The notes under the pieces were generated by a model. It saw only the letters and a list, made by a program, of their open reading frames with translations. It searched no databases and was not told where the DNA came from. DNA of 64,000 nucleotides. It comes from Lathyrus oleraceus. Taxonomy: Eukaryota; Streptophyta; Magnoliopsida; Fabales; Fabaceae. The translations under genes and the position numbers were made by a program. Below, in pieces: positions 32,410 to 46,277 of this stretch. The first letter of the stretch is position 1; each line of letters opens with the position of its first letter. The stretch lies in contig NC_066583.1 of NCBI RefSeq assembly GCF_024323335.1, positions 268,541,416 to 268,605,415 on the forward strand. Reading direction: 5' to 3'.

Positions 32410-33734
32410 AATATTTTTAGACAACATGGAGAGACTCACTCAAAAAGTATTTGAGGTGTGTAATTTAAGTGCGTCTGAAGATGTTTCTTCGAAATTTAGT
32501 AATTTTTGTGATTTTTATACCATGGTAAACTAACATTCCATGGAGTGGGAAAGTAACCTCTTAAAAAAATTCAAATTAAAATAATTGAAAGTGAAAAGGG
32601 AAAAATAACGAGATTTTAAATTATTAAAAAAGGATTATTCTAATTTGAAAGTTTTCATGATGTGAATAATTGTGGGCTAAACTATGATTTCAATACTATC
32701 CCCTCTTTTCAACGCCCCTAAAATATTAAAGTTGTTTAGATTTGGTTTTGAACGACAGTTTTCTGGATTTTAGAATTGACACGACAAAAAATTTACAGTG
32801 ACAAAATTTATGTATTTTGTGCATTAAGAATGCATTAGAACCGTAAAAACGTAAACAAAAGTTAAAAGAAAATAGGAGCAATAACAAAATATGGGACTAA
32901 GTATGTGGTCTCAACATCCTCAACATCATTAAAATTTATCTTTTTTTAATCTTTTTCACAAAATATGTTTTCTTAGGTTCATACAGATATATATCTCTAA
33001 GGCAATTTATCTCAAAATAAGTATATCTTAATTAGGAGTATATTGGGGTGTCTATAGAGTGAAAACAAATGTGTATTTTGGAACTAATTTTGGGATAAAA
33101 AGCAGATGAGTCTCATTTAAAGTGTGAAAAATTTGTGTTTGAAAATGTATTTTTAAATTCTAAGTTTGCTAAAATTCATAATTACAATTGAATCCTAAAC
33201 TTCCAAATCATGTTTTTATCATCATGGGCCTAATTTAGAAATGTTCAGGGTGTTTGAATGTATTGCCTATAATAAGACATTTTTTATATGTAATTTCTTA
33301 ATGCATTCTATATGTCATTTAGGTATCATGAGACAATATTTAAATGTTTTAAGATTTCGGAGATTCATCTCCGGATGCACCCAATTCTCATGTAACGTTA
33401 AAATATTTTAGAAATGCATCTTCAAACTTATTTTGGAAATGCATCTACGAAATGTTTTGGAGCTTAAGCTTGAAACCTTCTCATTCCTCATTTCTGATAT
33501 TTCTCAAAACCTCTTCAAACTCTCTCAAATTTATTCTCATCACCAAGTCCAAAGTCAAACAACCAAGCTCAAAGGATCTTCAAACAACAACATAAACATC
33601 GTCCAACACTGAAGCAAAGTGAAAAATTGCAAGTTTTTTGATCTTTTGAAAAGTTTTTGAGTTTTTGTGTAAATGAGTAAAAATTGATGATTAATGTTAG
33701 AAATTAGTATAAATTGCATGAATGATAGTTTAGA
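32410..33734. other. Spacer between MAIN-like copies, no gene; GGAGATGCATCTCC-like palindromes
   Basis: No coding region is seen. Degenerate copies of a GGAGATGCATCTCC-type palindrome occur at 33357-33374, about 33410-33425 and about 33434-33450. The sequence just before 33740 joins with that after 39353 as one continuous host segment. Confidence 0.5.
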
Positions 33735-33739
33735 CATAG

Positions 33740-36700
33740 TGTCGCGGTGTATTCGTCGCTATATGATCTATTGATTAAACCATAAGCAAAGTATACAAAG
33801 AAATCGAGTCGCCACCGCACTTTTATTTATCCTAAGGACTGGTTAAAAAGCGAACAAAAACCTAAGAAGTTTTACACGTAGAAAACTAATAAAAGATCAG
33901 AGAGACTGGGTAAGGGGTAAATTACGCAATGGGAAGGTGTTAGGCACCCATCACGTCTTAGGTACTCCTAGGGAGCCCTTTTCACACTTGTTGTATAAAA
34001 AATATTTATTTGTTTATGACATATTGTGCAAACATGAATGGGATGATGAGAAAAAAATGTACAATTTTATTGTTTTTGTGTTTGAGCGGATGAGTCCGTT
34101 GCCTACGTACCTTCCATCAAAGGTAAGGATCAAAACGCCGTAGTTCGGCTAAAAGATTTCCAAAAATTAGTGAGTTCATTTTAAAACACAAGCCTTAAGG
34201 CTTTTCATTACCAATGGGAGAAAACTCAACCTGAATCAACAATCCACCATGCGAGGACGGCTTCAACATACTAGTGAGGGGTTAACCCTATAATAAGTAT
34301 GGAAGACTTACAATCAACTCACTAAGGATGAGGTAAGACTTATATCAACCACTATGGTAATTGAAACCTATGGCTAATGTATGAAAACATATTAACAATG
34401 GACAAAGCCACAAAACAATTGAATGGGTGAAGTTAATTGATTATGAGTATTCACAAAATATGGTCAAGGTGTGATTAGGATTGATTCAAAGAAGTGTTAT
34501 GAAAAAAGAGTTTGAAAAGTCAAGGACTTAAGGTCCAGGTTTCTAATTTGAAAAGACATGAGAATGTTTGCACAACATGTATTTACAAGTTTTTAAAAGT
34601 CAACAAGTGAAAAGGGGTTTTGAAACAAAAAGGGTGTGGATGGAGAAGTGTAAAACTTCCTAGAAAGGTTCACCTCTTGAGATCATATAGAAGATGATTC
34701 AAGTGTGTCCTTAGGAATAGGCAAATGAGCAATAACAAATAAACAAGACAAATGATACCGGAGGCCAATTGCTGGGCTTATACCAATCTCACAAACAAAA
34801 GCGGATACCGGATACCAATAGGTGGATTTACACCAATCTCCTAAAACAAAACAAAACAATGATACCGGATGCCATCAATGGGCTTATACCAATCTCACAA
34901 AGCAAAAGCGGATATCAGATGCCAATAAATGGACTTATTCCAATCTCCTAAGGTAAAACAAAACTTGGATGTCATATGCCAATCTATCTGGACTTATACC
35001 AACCTCCAAAGGATGATCATAGGAGTACAAATGCCAACAACATGGTCTTACAATTGCATCCTCACAAAGCAATCACAAACAAGAAAGTGGATGTCAGATG
35101 CCAATCTATCTGGGCTTACTCCAATCTCCAACAGATGATCATGGGAGTACAAATGCCAACAACATGGACTTATAATTGTATCCTCACATACAACAAACAA
35201 ACAGAAGCAATGGACATAAGTGACCAAATGAAATGGTCTTACACTTTATCCCTTCCAAATCATAGGAACAATGGCCAATGAATGGACTTACAGTTGTCCT
35301 CAATGGGTAAACCAAAGATGGATCACAAAGATATGAGATGATGATCATGCAATAATGAACAATCAATGATGATGAGTGCACAAAGGCAAACAAGCAAACA
35401 TGTACAAATGCAACAAGCAATCAATCAAACAAAGTCATTTAGCACACACTATAACCAAGCAATTAGGCTCAATCAAGGGTTAGACTTAAAAGTCAACTGG
35501 AATGGGGTAAGTGGTGCTCTTAACCTTGACATTGAGAGCCAAGGTGAAGCAGATGAAAGGATATGAGGGGTGTGCCTCATTGCTCTTATCCCTGGTCAGG
35601 GAGAGCTTTGAATATCAGAAGGTGTGGGAGTTCAGAAAGTTGGAACTCTCTCCACAAGTTAATGACTCGATAGATCTTGGGTTTTTACTCACTATGCGTC
35701 AACATATGTGGTGTGAGCAAGGTGAGTGACACACAGAATAGTAGGAGATAGGCTACATATCTCTTCTATCTACCAATTGCCTCATATGAGGTCTTTTCCT
35801 GCTTGGGGACAAAGTTAAACAATCACAAACATTGCCTCTTAAGGAGGACTTCAGACAGGTGTCTGGCCAAGTAACAGGCCAGGTCTTCCAGACTACATGG
35901 AGACAAGAGATTATACCTCAATGCTTAAGCAAAGCAAAGCAATAGCAAGTTCACAAAGGAACTATAGCAACTAATGTACCTGTGGAAACATCAAACAAAT
36001 TAGTATGCTATACAGACAAACAACCAATCAGTTAATGCAACAGACAACCAATATAGGCAAAGGCATAAGCCACAAGTCAATCCCAATTGAATCAACTTCA
36101 ACCTACAAAACACACATTAGTGATCAAAAGCAAATATCAAATGCTCTCAAGATGAGGCATCATCAATTGTATAACTTGCATGTGCAACCTGAAACAAAGC
36201 TTCAAACATGAGATGTAAACCCTTAGGCCAAAGCCTAGGGTCCAAGATGGGGAAAAAATTTAAAACAGAACCTGAAAATTGACCAAAACCAAGATTAATC
36301 AATTAAGAACAAATTCCAATTGGTCTCATATCAAAACTATGCACCAATTCCATTTCATAAGCAAAACATGTCAAACTATGCAAGTTGGAATCATATTGGA
36401 GCAAACAGAATGAACACAATCATATCAATACCAAAATGGCTCAATAAATTCCAAGAAAAATCATGCTTAACCAGAACAAATTGAATGAACAACATACCAA
36501 ATTTCATGGCATTTGGATAAGAGGAAGCATGTCAATTAAATTAAACAAGTCATGGTATGCAAAAGCAAGCTCAAACAAGGCCACAAATCATGCATCAACT
36601 TCAAGCAATCATAAAACAGCAACCAAACATGATAAATGAATGCAATCAAAGCCATGGCAAACTTCAAGATGTCTAGAATACACATGCCAAATTTCAAGTC

Positions 36701-39348
36701 CATCCAATACATATCAAGGATTTCACAAATCATGGAAGTTGAACACTCAATAAAAGTTCATAAATGACTAAACAGCAAAGAAAATCCCAATCAAATAGGA
36801 AATGGATCCAAAAATCCTACAAAAAATCATGCTCAAACTAGACATCCAGAAGCGTCAACATGCAAAAATTCAGAGCAATTGGCAATCAAATGGTATGAGA
36901 AATAAAATCAAGAAGTTGGACAAAAATTAGTGTGACACACATTGTCACACTCATAATGATCACCTCATATCTCAACATCCAGACATGCAAAAATAGCAAA
37001 CTTAAAGCCAATAGATCACTTAAGGTGTCTAGAAAAAGCATACAAAATTTCAGCTCCATCCAATTAAGTATCATGATTTCACAAATGAAATGGTGCGCAT
37101 AGTGCAAGGCATGGCATACAAGAACAAACCCTAGGCATTTATTTTTTCCAACCGTGCACAAATCTTGAAAAAATGTCCACAAAAAAGTAGACAAGCTGAT
37201 GAACAATTCAAAAAAAGAATCATGCAATTTGGATTTGTATTTCTTGAGTTATGATTTGTTTTGATTGTGGAAAGAAAATAAAGAAAGAATGAACAAGCAT
37301 ATAAACATATGAAGTACAATTGGAAATAAAATGCAAGGTAAACATGAAGAAACGCTGTGGAGCGGAATCGAACCCTCGCGTATTTCAAATGTCCCAGGGC
37401 GCCAAACAAAACGAGGTCGTTTTACCTCAAGCCCTAAACGCATGCACGCCCATGCAGTACGTATGAATCCGCAGGAAACACAAAGGAATCCGCAGGTAAT
37501 TTCGTGGCTAGGCGATGAAGGTTGCGGATAAATCCGCAGGAAAATGTCCAGAATTGCACAAATTTTCCAGAAAAATTCAATGGTTCCAGAAACACGATTT
37601 GATCACATATTCATGAAGATCCAACATCACATAACACAAATCAACATGCATTTCATCAAATAACAACATCAAAATCATGAATCGAGCAAATTTAACTATG
37701 AACATGAAACTTTAAATCCATGGAACTTTCTCAATATAGCATGGAATCACGAGATTTTTAGCTCAGAATCACCACAAAAGAAAGATCTATAAGTATCACA
37801 TGATGAATTTAAGAAAAGAGAGGATCGAATTTTCACCTCTTGTGGAGCAGTTCGCGATTTCAAGTGCTCCAGGTCGTGGCAATGCTCCAATCGTGTCCCA
37901 GCAACCTTGAACGAGTGAATGGAAGGATCTTTGATGCTTAGTTGGCTTTGAATCCACGGATTTGAGATTTCACCATTAATGAAGTTCTTGCTTTCAAGAT
38001 GCTTTGATTTTCACGAATCTCCCTTGGATCTTGCTTGAATGTTGCTTAACAATGATGCTTGATGATGAACAGAGCAAGAACAATGCCAATTACTTGAAGA
38101 ATTGAGAGAAAATTTTTTTGGAAAAGTTGAGAGAATTTTGAGATGAAAAATTTTGGATCTGAAAAATGAATTGTGATCTCGATTTTCTGTTATGATTAAG
38201 GTCTTATAGTACCTGTTAATCCACTTGCTAAACATGATTAGGCCAAATGAAAATGAATTGGTGAAATGAAGCTTGTTATGCAATTTGGCAAAAATGCCCT
38301 TTTTCAAATAGAACCAATGGAACAGTGAAATTCTTCTTGCAGCAAATCCAAATTTCTGTTTTGAAGTGATTGGCATTGGTTTGGAGTGAAAATCATGTGT
38401 ATTTTTCAAAATCACCTTTTTTCCCACCAAAATTTAAATTGGTTCACTTGAAAAATGGACTTTTTATATGATGATTTTTGATGCAATGTAGTGATGGATT
38501 ATGATAAAGCATGTCAAATGGAGTTTGCTCAAAAAATAATCACATGAATTGGCCATTTGGTGCAAGAGTTATGCCTCCTTGAAGTTCAAGATTTCTTGAG
38601 AATGATTTGATCATAACTTGCCAACCACACATGAAAAATGAGTGTTCTTGGACTTTTTGGAAAGGCAAGAGCAAGATCTTCAACTTTCATGTTGGAAAAA
38701 TTTTGATTTGAAGCTTGCTTGATGATGTAAAGTTGAGGAGAATACCTTTCCATTTTTGGCAGTTGGAAATTACAGGTCACTTGCTATTTTGGGAAACTTC
38801 TTGTCTGACCTCCAATTCCTCAATGATGATCTTTGAAATGTTACATGAGGCTTGTATGGACATGAATGAGACCTCTCAAAACATTTCCCACCATCAAATC
38901 CCTGATTAAATGCACAGTTGACCACAGTTGACTTTGCTAGGGTTTTGGTTGACTGAGCCACGCTTTGATGAATTTCAAGCCTCTACCACTTGAGATCTTG
39001 ATTCAAAATGATGTCACAACTCATATGAACTCTTAATGAATGATCATGGTGCCCAAATTCTTCAGAATGGCCACCATATATTGCTCAAAGGCTGATTTTG
39101 ACTGATTTGACCTAATTGCTTAATCTGCAAGTAACAATGTTAGATGACAATATTTTTGTACTTTTGGGTTAATAAACAAATGAAAAGCAATGATATACAA
39201 ATGCAATACATGCTTGGTGATCAAGAACCACACTCACAAGATAACCCACCCACTAAGAGGCAAGCAAGGTGCACAATGATCCTTGAGGCAATGAATGACA
39301 TGATATGATGCCATGAGGGATCTTTAGGGACAAAATTGGGGTCTTACA
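33740..39348 (-). mobile_element. Ogre-like solo LTR E (5609 bp) with CATAG target-site duplication
   Basis: Read on the minus strand it starts TGTAAGACCCCAATTTTG and ends CACCGCGACA. The flanks are CATAG at 33735-33739 and CATAG at 39349-39353, a perfect 5-bp duplication. Near its 3' end (minus strand) it has the same gtgcctaacaccttccc and cggtggcgactc blocks as LTRs A and F. No internal region adjoins, so it is a solo LTR. Its length fits the very long LTRs of legume Ogre elements. The many short open frames inside are not supported. Confidence 0.9.
34754..35215. repeat. Degenerate tandem repeat inside LTR E
   Basis: Seven or more units of about 50-60 bp share the phrase ATACCGGATGCCAATA...CTTATACCAATCTCC. 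The last part is a clearer duplication of about 121 bp: GGATGTCA followed by TGCCAATCTATCTGG starts at 34968 and again at 35089, each followed by GATGATCAT...GGAGTACAAATGCCAACA. Confidence 0.8.
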
Positions 39349-39353
39349 CATAG

Positions 39354-39609
39354 TGTAAAACATGTTTGTTGGCTGAAAATAATGACCAAACAATATTTTT
39401 TGTGTTTGCATGTGTCCATTGGCGCCATTGACAAACCTGCTGACTTGTAGAAAATTTCAGAGATGCATCTCAGGAAATTTTCAACGTTTAAGTTTTCCGT
39501 AAACTAGAGATGCATCTCCGGAATTTTCTCAGCCGTTTATTTTGATTTTCTTGCTTATAGTGTTGCTTGCTTGCACTAATTGTCTCGTTTACTTTAACTT
39601 ACAGACATT
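39354..39609 (+). other. Upstream region of MAIN-like copy 2 with palindromes
   Basis: This noncoding stretch lies between solo LTR E and the start codon at 39610. It carries two clear palindromes, AGAGATGCATCT at 39460-39472 and AGAGATGCATCTCCGGA at 39507-39523. A pyrimidine-rich run and TTACAG stand directly before the start, so the first exon shown may follow an intron. Confidence 0.45.
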
Positions 39610-40807
39610 ATGGATGATAGACATAATATACTAAGGCACTGGACGGTTGCACAACATGCATAAGTGTGGTGGGAGAAGAGTCAGGTCTCAGAGGCTCATT
39701 TTCTCTATGGTCATACGGAGGCATATACTTTTGGGGCTCATGCTTCTCCATCTTCTTCTTCCCGTATGAGACGGGTTTCACCTAATGACGAATCAATCAT
39801 TCATCCTCCCACAGGCGCCAGGTTTCACCTATTCAGATGCCAGAGGAAACTGAGTCACCGTTGGTACCAGAGGCACCTTCTAATGCTTATATTATTGATG
39901 GTTCTGAGCTAGTGTCACCTTCTACTGTTGATGTTGTTGAGCATGTGCCACATCCGACTGGTGAGGCTGATGAGGATGCTAAGCTAGAGGAATTTGAAGG
40001 AGACCCTATAGAGTTGTCATTATTGCCTTTGCACCCAGACCATACTTCCAAACATATATGGGACAAAGAGGTAGAATTAAAAGGGTTCATTCTTTTTAGT
40101 CTACGTTTATTTTAATTGACAAGTTTCTAACATTGATTTTTATTTTCTACATGAGCGTGATCCGTTGAAGTTTATTAACCACAGGCGGAAGATTACTGAC
40201 TTGCCTTAGTCGAATGAGGATTGGTTTCAGGCTGCTTTGTCCCTATCTGGAATGAAGGACATGTGCATGATTGGTTATATTCTGGTTAACCACAGGACGC
40301 TTAATGCATTCATGGAGAGATGGCACTCAGAGACCTATTCATTTCACCTCCTTCTTAGTGAGATGTCTATGACACTCGAAGATGTCGTGTTTGCTACATC
40401 TTTTTATCATGGGGAAACTTCTAGATCATAGGAGGATCACCAAAGACGAGGCACTCGAGATGATGGTATACCATCTTAGGGCTGACCTAATGGAGGAAAA
40501 AGAGGAGTTGGATAGAACCAGTGGGGCTCATGCTAGGTTTGAATACCTGAAAAGGTATACACAGATGAGCTACAGAGAGCCCACAAGGACATAAGTGATG
40601 ACGAGCAGGCGGGGCTCCACAAAGTGCATGCTTTAAGAGCATGTCTGCTATATTTGGTTGGCACTATGATTTTCGTGGACAAGAGTGCCACTTATACAGA
40701 TGTCATCTACCTATGTTACTTCTAGGATTTCGAGCGGATCCACGAGTATAATTAGGGGGAGCTTGTTTGGTATATTATACTCAAAAGTTATCAGAGGGAT
40801 GTAGGTG
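39610..40807 (+). pseudogene. MAIN-like (plant mobile domain) gene copy 2, 5' exons
   Basis: ATG at 39610 is followed by a stop at 39661 and a phase change. The frame then gives an acidic linker (VPHPTGEADEDAKLEEFEG) and the domain start (HPDHTSKHIWDKE). A likely 85-bp intron runs from the GT at 40071 to the AG at 40155. Exon 2 carries the family core: GMKDMCMIGYILVNHRTL, AFMERWHSETYSFHLLLSE, then MTLEDVVFATSFYHGE. It continues through several stops to 40807, where solo LTR F interrupts the frame. This family is plant-specific and related to the mobile domain of Mutator-type elements. The MAIN protein acts in meristem maintenance in Arabidopsis. This copy is broken in at least five places. 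Confidence 0.75.
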
Positions 40808-43800
40808 TGTAGCGGTAAATTCATGACCATCAAATTATGGATAAGCTAGAGATCAAATAACAAGAGTCGCCACCGCGCTTTTATTATTTCCAAGGGAAAA
40901 GGGAAAAAGTATGAACAAAACCCAAAAAGTAAGAAGTTTTCAAATCAAAACTAATAAAATTTCAAATATTACAGGTAAGGGGGTTGGTTACACAAAGGGA
41001 AGGTGTTAACACCTAAAGTGTCCTAGGTACTCCTAGGGAGCCCTTTTTGTGTGCATATGTATTTGGTACAAAGTGATGTTTACAAACAAATAGAATGGGG
41101 GAATGAGAAAACAATTCATTAATTATATTTTTGTGTTTGACAAGACCTTCGATCTTGTGCCTACGTACCAACATAAAGATGAGGGATCAAAACCTCGTAG
41201 TTCGTGATACCAATTTCAAAGTGGATGCATTGCTTTTAGCAAAATTTAAGTTTGAAAGGCATAAAGGCCTAAAAATGGTTTGAATGAGTTAGTTCTTTTT
41301 GGCTTTTTGAAAGTTTAAGTCAAGTATGGTTAAGTTTATTTACAAGTTTGATTTAAGAAAAGAAGTTTGAAAATGCAATGGCATAAGGCCAAAGTTTCTA
41401 TCTTTTTTGCAAAAGTGGTCAAAGTTTAGAACAAAATAAGTCCAATCAAAGAAGGTTTTGAAAAAGGGAGGGAGAGATTTTGAAATTAAAGAAATGGGGA
41501 GAAGATGAAGAGACTATCCTATATACAAAATTAAAAGTTTAGAGTTGAAAACATCTGACCAAGTGGGTGGCAATCCAATAGACAAGAATGTCAATAGAAA
41601 CCCAGAATTCCCTTGGACTTTTAGAATCAAGCAACACACAAATGCACAATTATATTATCTTGAAGAGCGAGTCATCAAATAAAGATGACCACATCCAAGC
41701 TTATCCATTCCATGATCTTCTTCAAAGTAGCCCATGTAACAAATGAATTTCACAAGTCACAGGTTCAAAATAATAGCTTCACAATGATCATGTTGCATAT
41801 GAACTCAGAGAGATCTTGAATGATGTATCATATGAAGTTTCAAATTGCAAACACTTGGTTTCTCAATAAGTTGGCATTGGCCAAGTCCTTTAGCATAGGA
41901 ATGTTACCTAAATTCTAAGACCATTTGTCCAAGATCAAGCCAACAGTCCACGCAAAAGTTTTTTAGGGTTTTTGTTTTTATTATGTACATTAATGGTCAA
42001 AGACCACACAAACAAGCAAAATATACACAAACAAAATATATCACACAATATGGTCCAAGTGGACAAAGTGAAAGTTGCATTAACATAAACAATTAGAATG
42101 ATATGAACAATGGAAAATGTATAAAAGCTAGAATTAAATGACATTAAAGTAAAAGGCTTGAAATTAAAAGTTAGTAGTTAATAGGTTAGAAGTTAGTATG
42201 GTTTTGCATTTGCTTTTCATTTTTTAGACATTCTTTGGAGAACACTCAACCCACTTATCACAAGCATGGATCCTTAAACCAAGACATCTTCCAAAGGAAG
42301 GAAAAAATGCCAAGTTTTCACACAATACCATGAAAGAGGGGAGGCTTACAATCTCACTAACTAGAATGATATGCCTTTTATGTCACAAATTTAGCGCTAT
42401 GTTAAGCAATCGTAATTGGACTTATGTAGAAGTCACAACTATTTGAGGTCGGGCAATAGAATTTTGGTGTTAATGCATGTTAGAGACATAATATTATGAA
42501 CTATGCTCATGAAACATACCACACACAAAAAGAATATGCAAAAGGTGTGGCCTAATCTCATCCATGCTCATGTTAATTTTTCTATCAACTTAGGACTTTG
42601 AGATATCATAGGCCAAATGAGATGAATGCATAAAGAAGGGGAATGAGATGAAGAGGGAGGGGAATAGATGAAATCTCAAATTGATCAAAGGAGGACTTTG
42701 AGCAAATTAATATCATTCATTCATTTTGGGAGATGGAATGTACATTCCATCAATCCCCTAAATCCAATGATATTAATTTGACAAAGTCAAATCAACCTTG
42801 ATCAAGACCCAACAACAAGAGTCAAACATAAACAAGTCATCACAATTGGTCAACAAAATTATTTGGCATTTATTCCAATTAAAAATACTAAAGTAAAGCA
42901 TTTAAATTAAATATGGCTTGTCAAATTCCTAAAACCTCATCAAAACACCAAATAAATGACCATGAGATTTATCATAGGTCAAACAAGGTCAAAGGACCTT
43001 GGAGAACATTTTTCAGATTTTTTAAAGACTTAAAAGTATTTTTAAACAATTAAAAACAAATGAAAAATCAATTAAATCATGAAAAATATTAATAATGATC
43101 CAAAAAATAATTTTAATTCAGAATATGAAAGAGGAAAATATTTGAATTTTTTTGGTGAAACTCTCATTTTTTTGAATCAATATTAAAATTAATATGAATT
43201 AATGAAAATAGAGCAATTAAAATGAAATTCAAATAATCAGAAAAAACGTGGACCACTTGATCTCCCTCATTAATTGAGGTGGCATATCAAGTGGCTACCA
43301 GCGCATGTTCCATGTGGTCTCTAGTCAACTGAGCAACACGCGTGGTAATTAGAAACAACGCTTAGGATTAAAACAATTTAAATGGATCCTATGGTTGGAG
43401 ACGTGCCAACACACGGCCGGAGCTGTAGCTCCGGTCTTCTTCTCCGGTGGACCTCACCGGACTGGTCCACCTTCAACAATCACCAAAATAAAAAAGGAGG
43501 ACATGATCTGAAAGGATAAATGGCGTAGATCACGAATATCACCTCAATTTTGACTAACTCCTCACATATAGAAAGATATGGAGAGTTGAAATTTGAGTTA
43601 TGTCAATTGAGTTGCTTCGATTTGACCTCTAAGCAACTCAATCTTCTTGCCTACATTGGTAGGACTTCAGATAACCAAAGAATCAAGAGAATTGAGCAAG
43701 ATTGAGAGAGAATCGAAGAGATGAAGTTTTCTGAAAATTACCTTCAATGCAGGGAAATTCTGGATGTTGCTTGCTCCAAACACGATCTGATCACATTTGA

Positions 43801-45514
43801 GAAGCTAGCAGGAAGTGATTGATGAGGTTGCAAGGCTTTGGATCCTGGAGTTTTTGAATCTTCAACAGTTGAGATTCAAACTCAAATTTCAAGTTGAAAT
43901 TTATCAGGTTTTCCTTTGGAATGAGAGTGTTTCAATGGGGGGCAAAGCTGGCGCACAAGGTGTGTTCAATTCTAAGCAGGAGGGGCTCCATTTATAACTG
44001 CAGCAAGTGATAATTGCACCTTCAAATTCACTTTCTAAAATTGGCAATTGATGATGCATGGGTGCATGGGCGTGCACAGGCCCATGAGATCATTGCTTAA
44101 GCTCCACAAATGAGTGTGAGATGGTCTGAAATCAACTTGGATTGCAAGGCAAGTGTGTGCGAAGATTTGAAGTTTGATCTTTGCCAAATGATGATACCAT
44201 ATTCATGCCATGCGCAGCCCTAGCAATTCTTGTCCAAAATGGATGAACTTGGACTTTTTGGAAAGGTTAGATCAATAGGAACAACTTTCATGTTCAACAC
44301 TTTTCCAATTGAAGCTTGTATCATGATGAATTTTGAGGTGGAAGTTTGGAAGTTTCAACATGTTGAAATTTTTTCTAAGTGTCAAGCCATATATCTCAAT
44401 ATTCCACCTTACTTAACTTTTTATGTGAGCTTCAAATGAGAAACGTGTCTTCATCAAAGTTGCATATCTTTTAATGACCTTCAAAGTGGTCACCAATTTC
44501 ATGTCATTTGTATTTTCAATGATAGAGTTATGCATTTTTGAAGTTTGGAAAAATCACTTGTTCAATGGTATAGGTCAAAAGTGGCCTATAATGTAGCCTC
44601 ATATCACATGCTCAAAAGAGTTGAATCATCTCTCACTCCAAACATAAAAGTTAAAGTAGACATCTTGAATTTTATTGTGAAACTTGGAAATCTTTCATAT
44701 CATAACAATTGAGCAATTTATGGCCTTGGAAAGTTGACTTTCAAATTAGGGTTTAGACAAAATGACCTATAATGTTTCAAAATAGAAAATGATTTTCCAA
44801 GCAAAACTAGCTCTAGGTATCAACATGAAAGTTGTTTGGAATGTCATTTACAGTAAGTTTTCTCTTGGAAGAATTTTCATATGGTGAAAATTGTAGGAGA
44901 TAGGGTCTAGGGAGATCCAGTTTTGATCAGATGAATTCATCTGGCCAACCACCATTAACCAACTTGCCAATCTTCAATTCTATTGACTTTATAGGATCAT
45001 GGTAGATCATATATGCATAAGATGATGAATTTTGAAGTTCCCCTTGATAAATTTGATCAATTGGTGAGATAGCTTATTGAAGAAGTTACTCAAGATACTC
45101 AGTCAAACTAGGGTTTCTAAGGCAAATCACCCTCAAACTCTTGAAGAAAACTTGATTAATATAACATATAGAGATCATTGGGACTCATATATGATGTTCA
45201 TAAACATTCTTGTATCAATCCATGGTTATGCTCTTTGTCATGAGGGTCTTAAACCCTAAATATGAACTTGATAGATCAATGGAGATCATGCCCTACCTAC
45301 AAAAGAGTTAGGCAAATGCAAAGACCTATTTTTGGTATTTTGGTTAGTAAAAATGAATATATACAAGTATGATACAATCAAAAAGTGTTTGGTGATCTCT
45401 CCCAAAACAAACCCAATGAAAGAGGGGTAAGGAGGATGCCAAGGTATGATCCCAATGCTAATGCTTAAGATGAAATTGCATGAGGGATCTTAGGGTCAAA
45501 ATTGGGGTCTTACA
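40808..45514 (-). mobile_element. Ogre-like solo LTR F (4707 bp) with AGGTG target-site duplication
   Basis: On the minus strand it starts TGTAAGACCCCAATTTTGAC and ends CCGCTACA. The flanks at 40803-40807 and 45515-45519 are both AGGTG. It shares both ends and the ggtgttaacaccttccc and cggtggcgactc blocks with LTR E but differs much in between and has its own duplication, so E and F are separate insertions and not the two LTRs of one element. It sits within an exon of the MAIN-like gene: joining the flanks with one duplication copy leaves an open frame across the site. Confidence 0.92.
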
Positions 45515-46277
45515 AGGTGGAAGACGAAGCAGGTCACAAGCAACATCACACTAATGACGGTAATATTTATTGGTCTTTTAATATTTCTGTGTCATTTTCA
45601 TTTCATCTTAACAACACCATTACTTATAATTCGTGTGCGCCAAACTTTTCAGGCTTGGATCCTCTATCACTTACCATGCATGGACGGATGTACCGACTTA
45701 AATTGAGGATATGTCGTATGCTACTGCATTTACCCCGCTCAGAGGGAACCAGATGGCTGAGCCGTTCAGAGTGTAATTTAACTCCTTGGTTACCAATGAC
45801 ATGCACTTCAAAATCCATGTCGATCGCCGTGAGGCGTACCCCTTTTACGAGATAGTGATATACTCTGAATGGTTGGCCTGCGAATCACGTCTCACTACTC
45901 CTCATCTTCCTGAGCGCGTCATGTCGCGGTTCAACTACACTCAGACCATTCTTAGACACCATGTTGTATCTGATCCTCCTACTTTGACACGTTGACAGAT
46001 GGATGCCATGTTTGATGATTATGAGAGCCATCCGGTATCGAGGGAGGCACAAAGTACCATAGTTGTGAGAGATTGGAGTTACGAAGACGGGTATATCAGG
46101 TGGTTCTTTAGGGTGTCACATCCGTATATGGTGCAGGCTACTCCAAGAGATCCACCGATGTTAGCTCATCAGGAGATACTAGAGGAGAAGCAGGCACAAT
46201 TAGACCATATTGAGGATGTCTTGCCTAGATGTTTTTGCATATTCGAGATTGCACAGATAAGCATTGATAGAGGTATC
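45515..46277 (+). pseudogene. MAIN-like gene copy 2, middle exons
   Basis: The frame resumes right at the LTR F border (WKTKQVTSNITLMT), ends at a donor at 45560, and a likely 93-bp intron ends in TTTTCAG at 45652. The next exon contains the C-terminal half of the domain with stops. A longer intact part follows: FEIVIYSEWLACESRL-like residues, LPERVMSRFNYTQTIL, then DWSYEDGYIRWFFRVSHPYM, the typical end of the MAIN-like domain. At 46277 the copia element G interrupts it. Confidence 0.72.

Noticed and set aside
34769..37531. Many 60-110 codon frames in LTR E.
   Set aside because: They arise from low-complexity tandem units and LTR sequence. No domain is seen and the whole stretch lies between LTR ends with a perfect TSD.
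33740..45514. LTRs E and F as the 5' and 3' LTRs of a single Ogre element with a MAIN-like gene as its cargo.
   Set aside because: Each LTR has its own, different 5-bp target-site duplication directly at its two ends.
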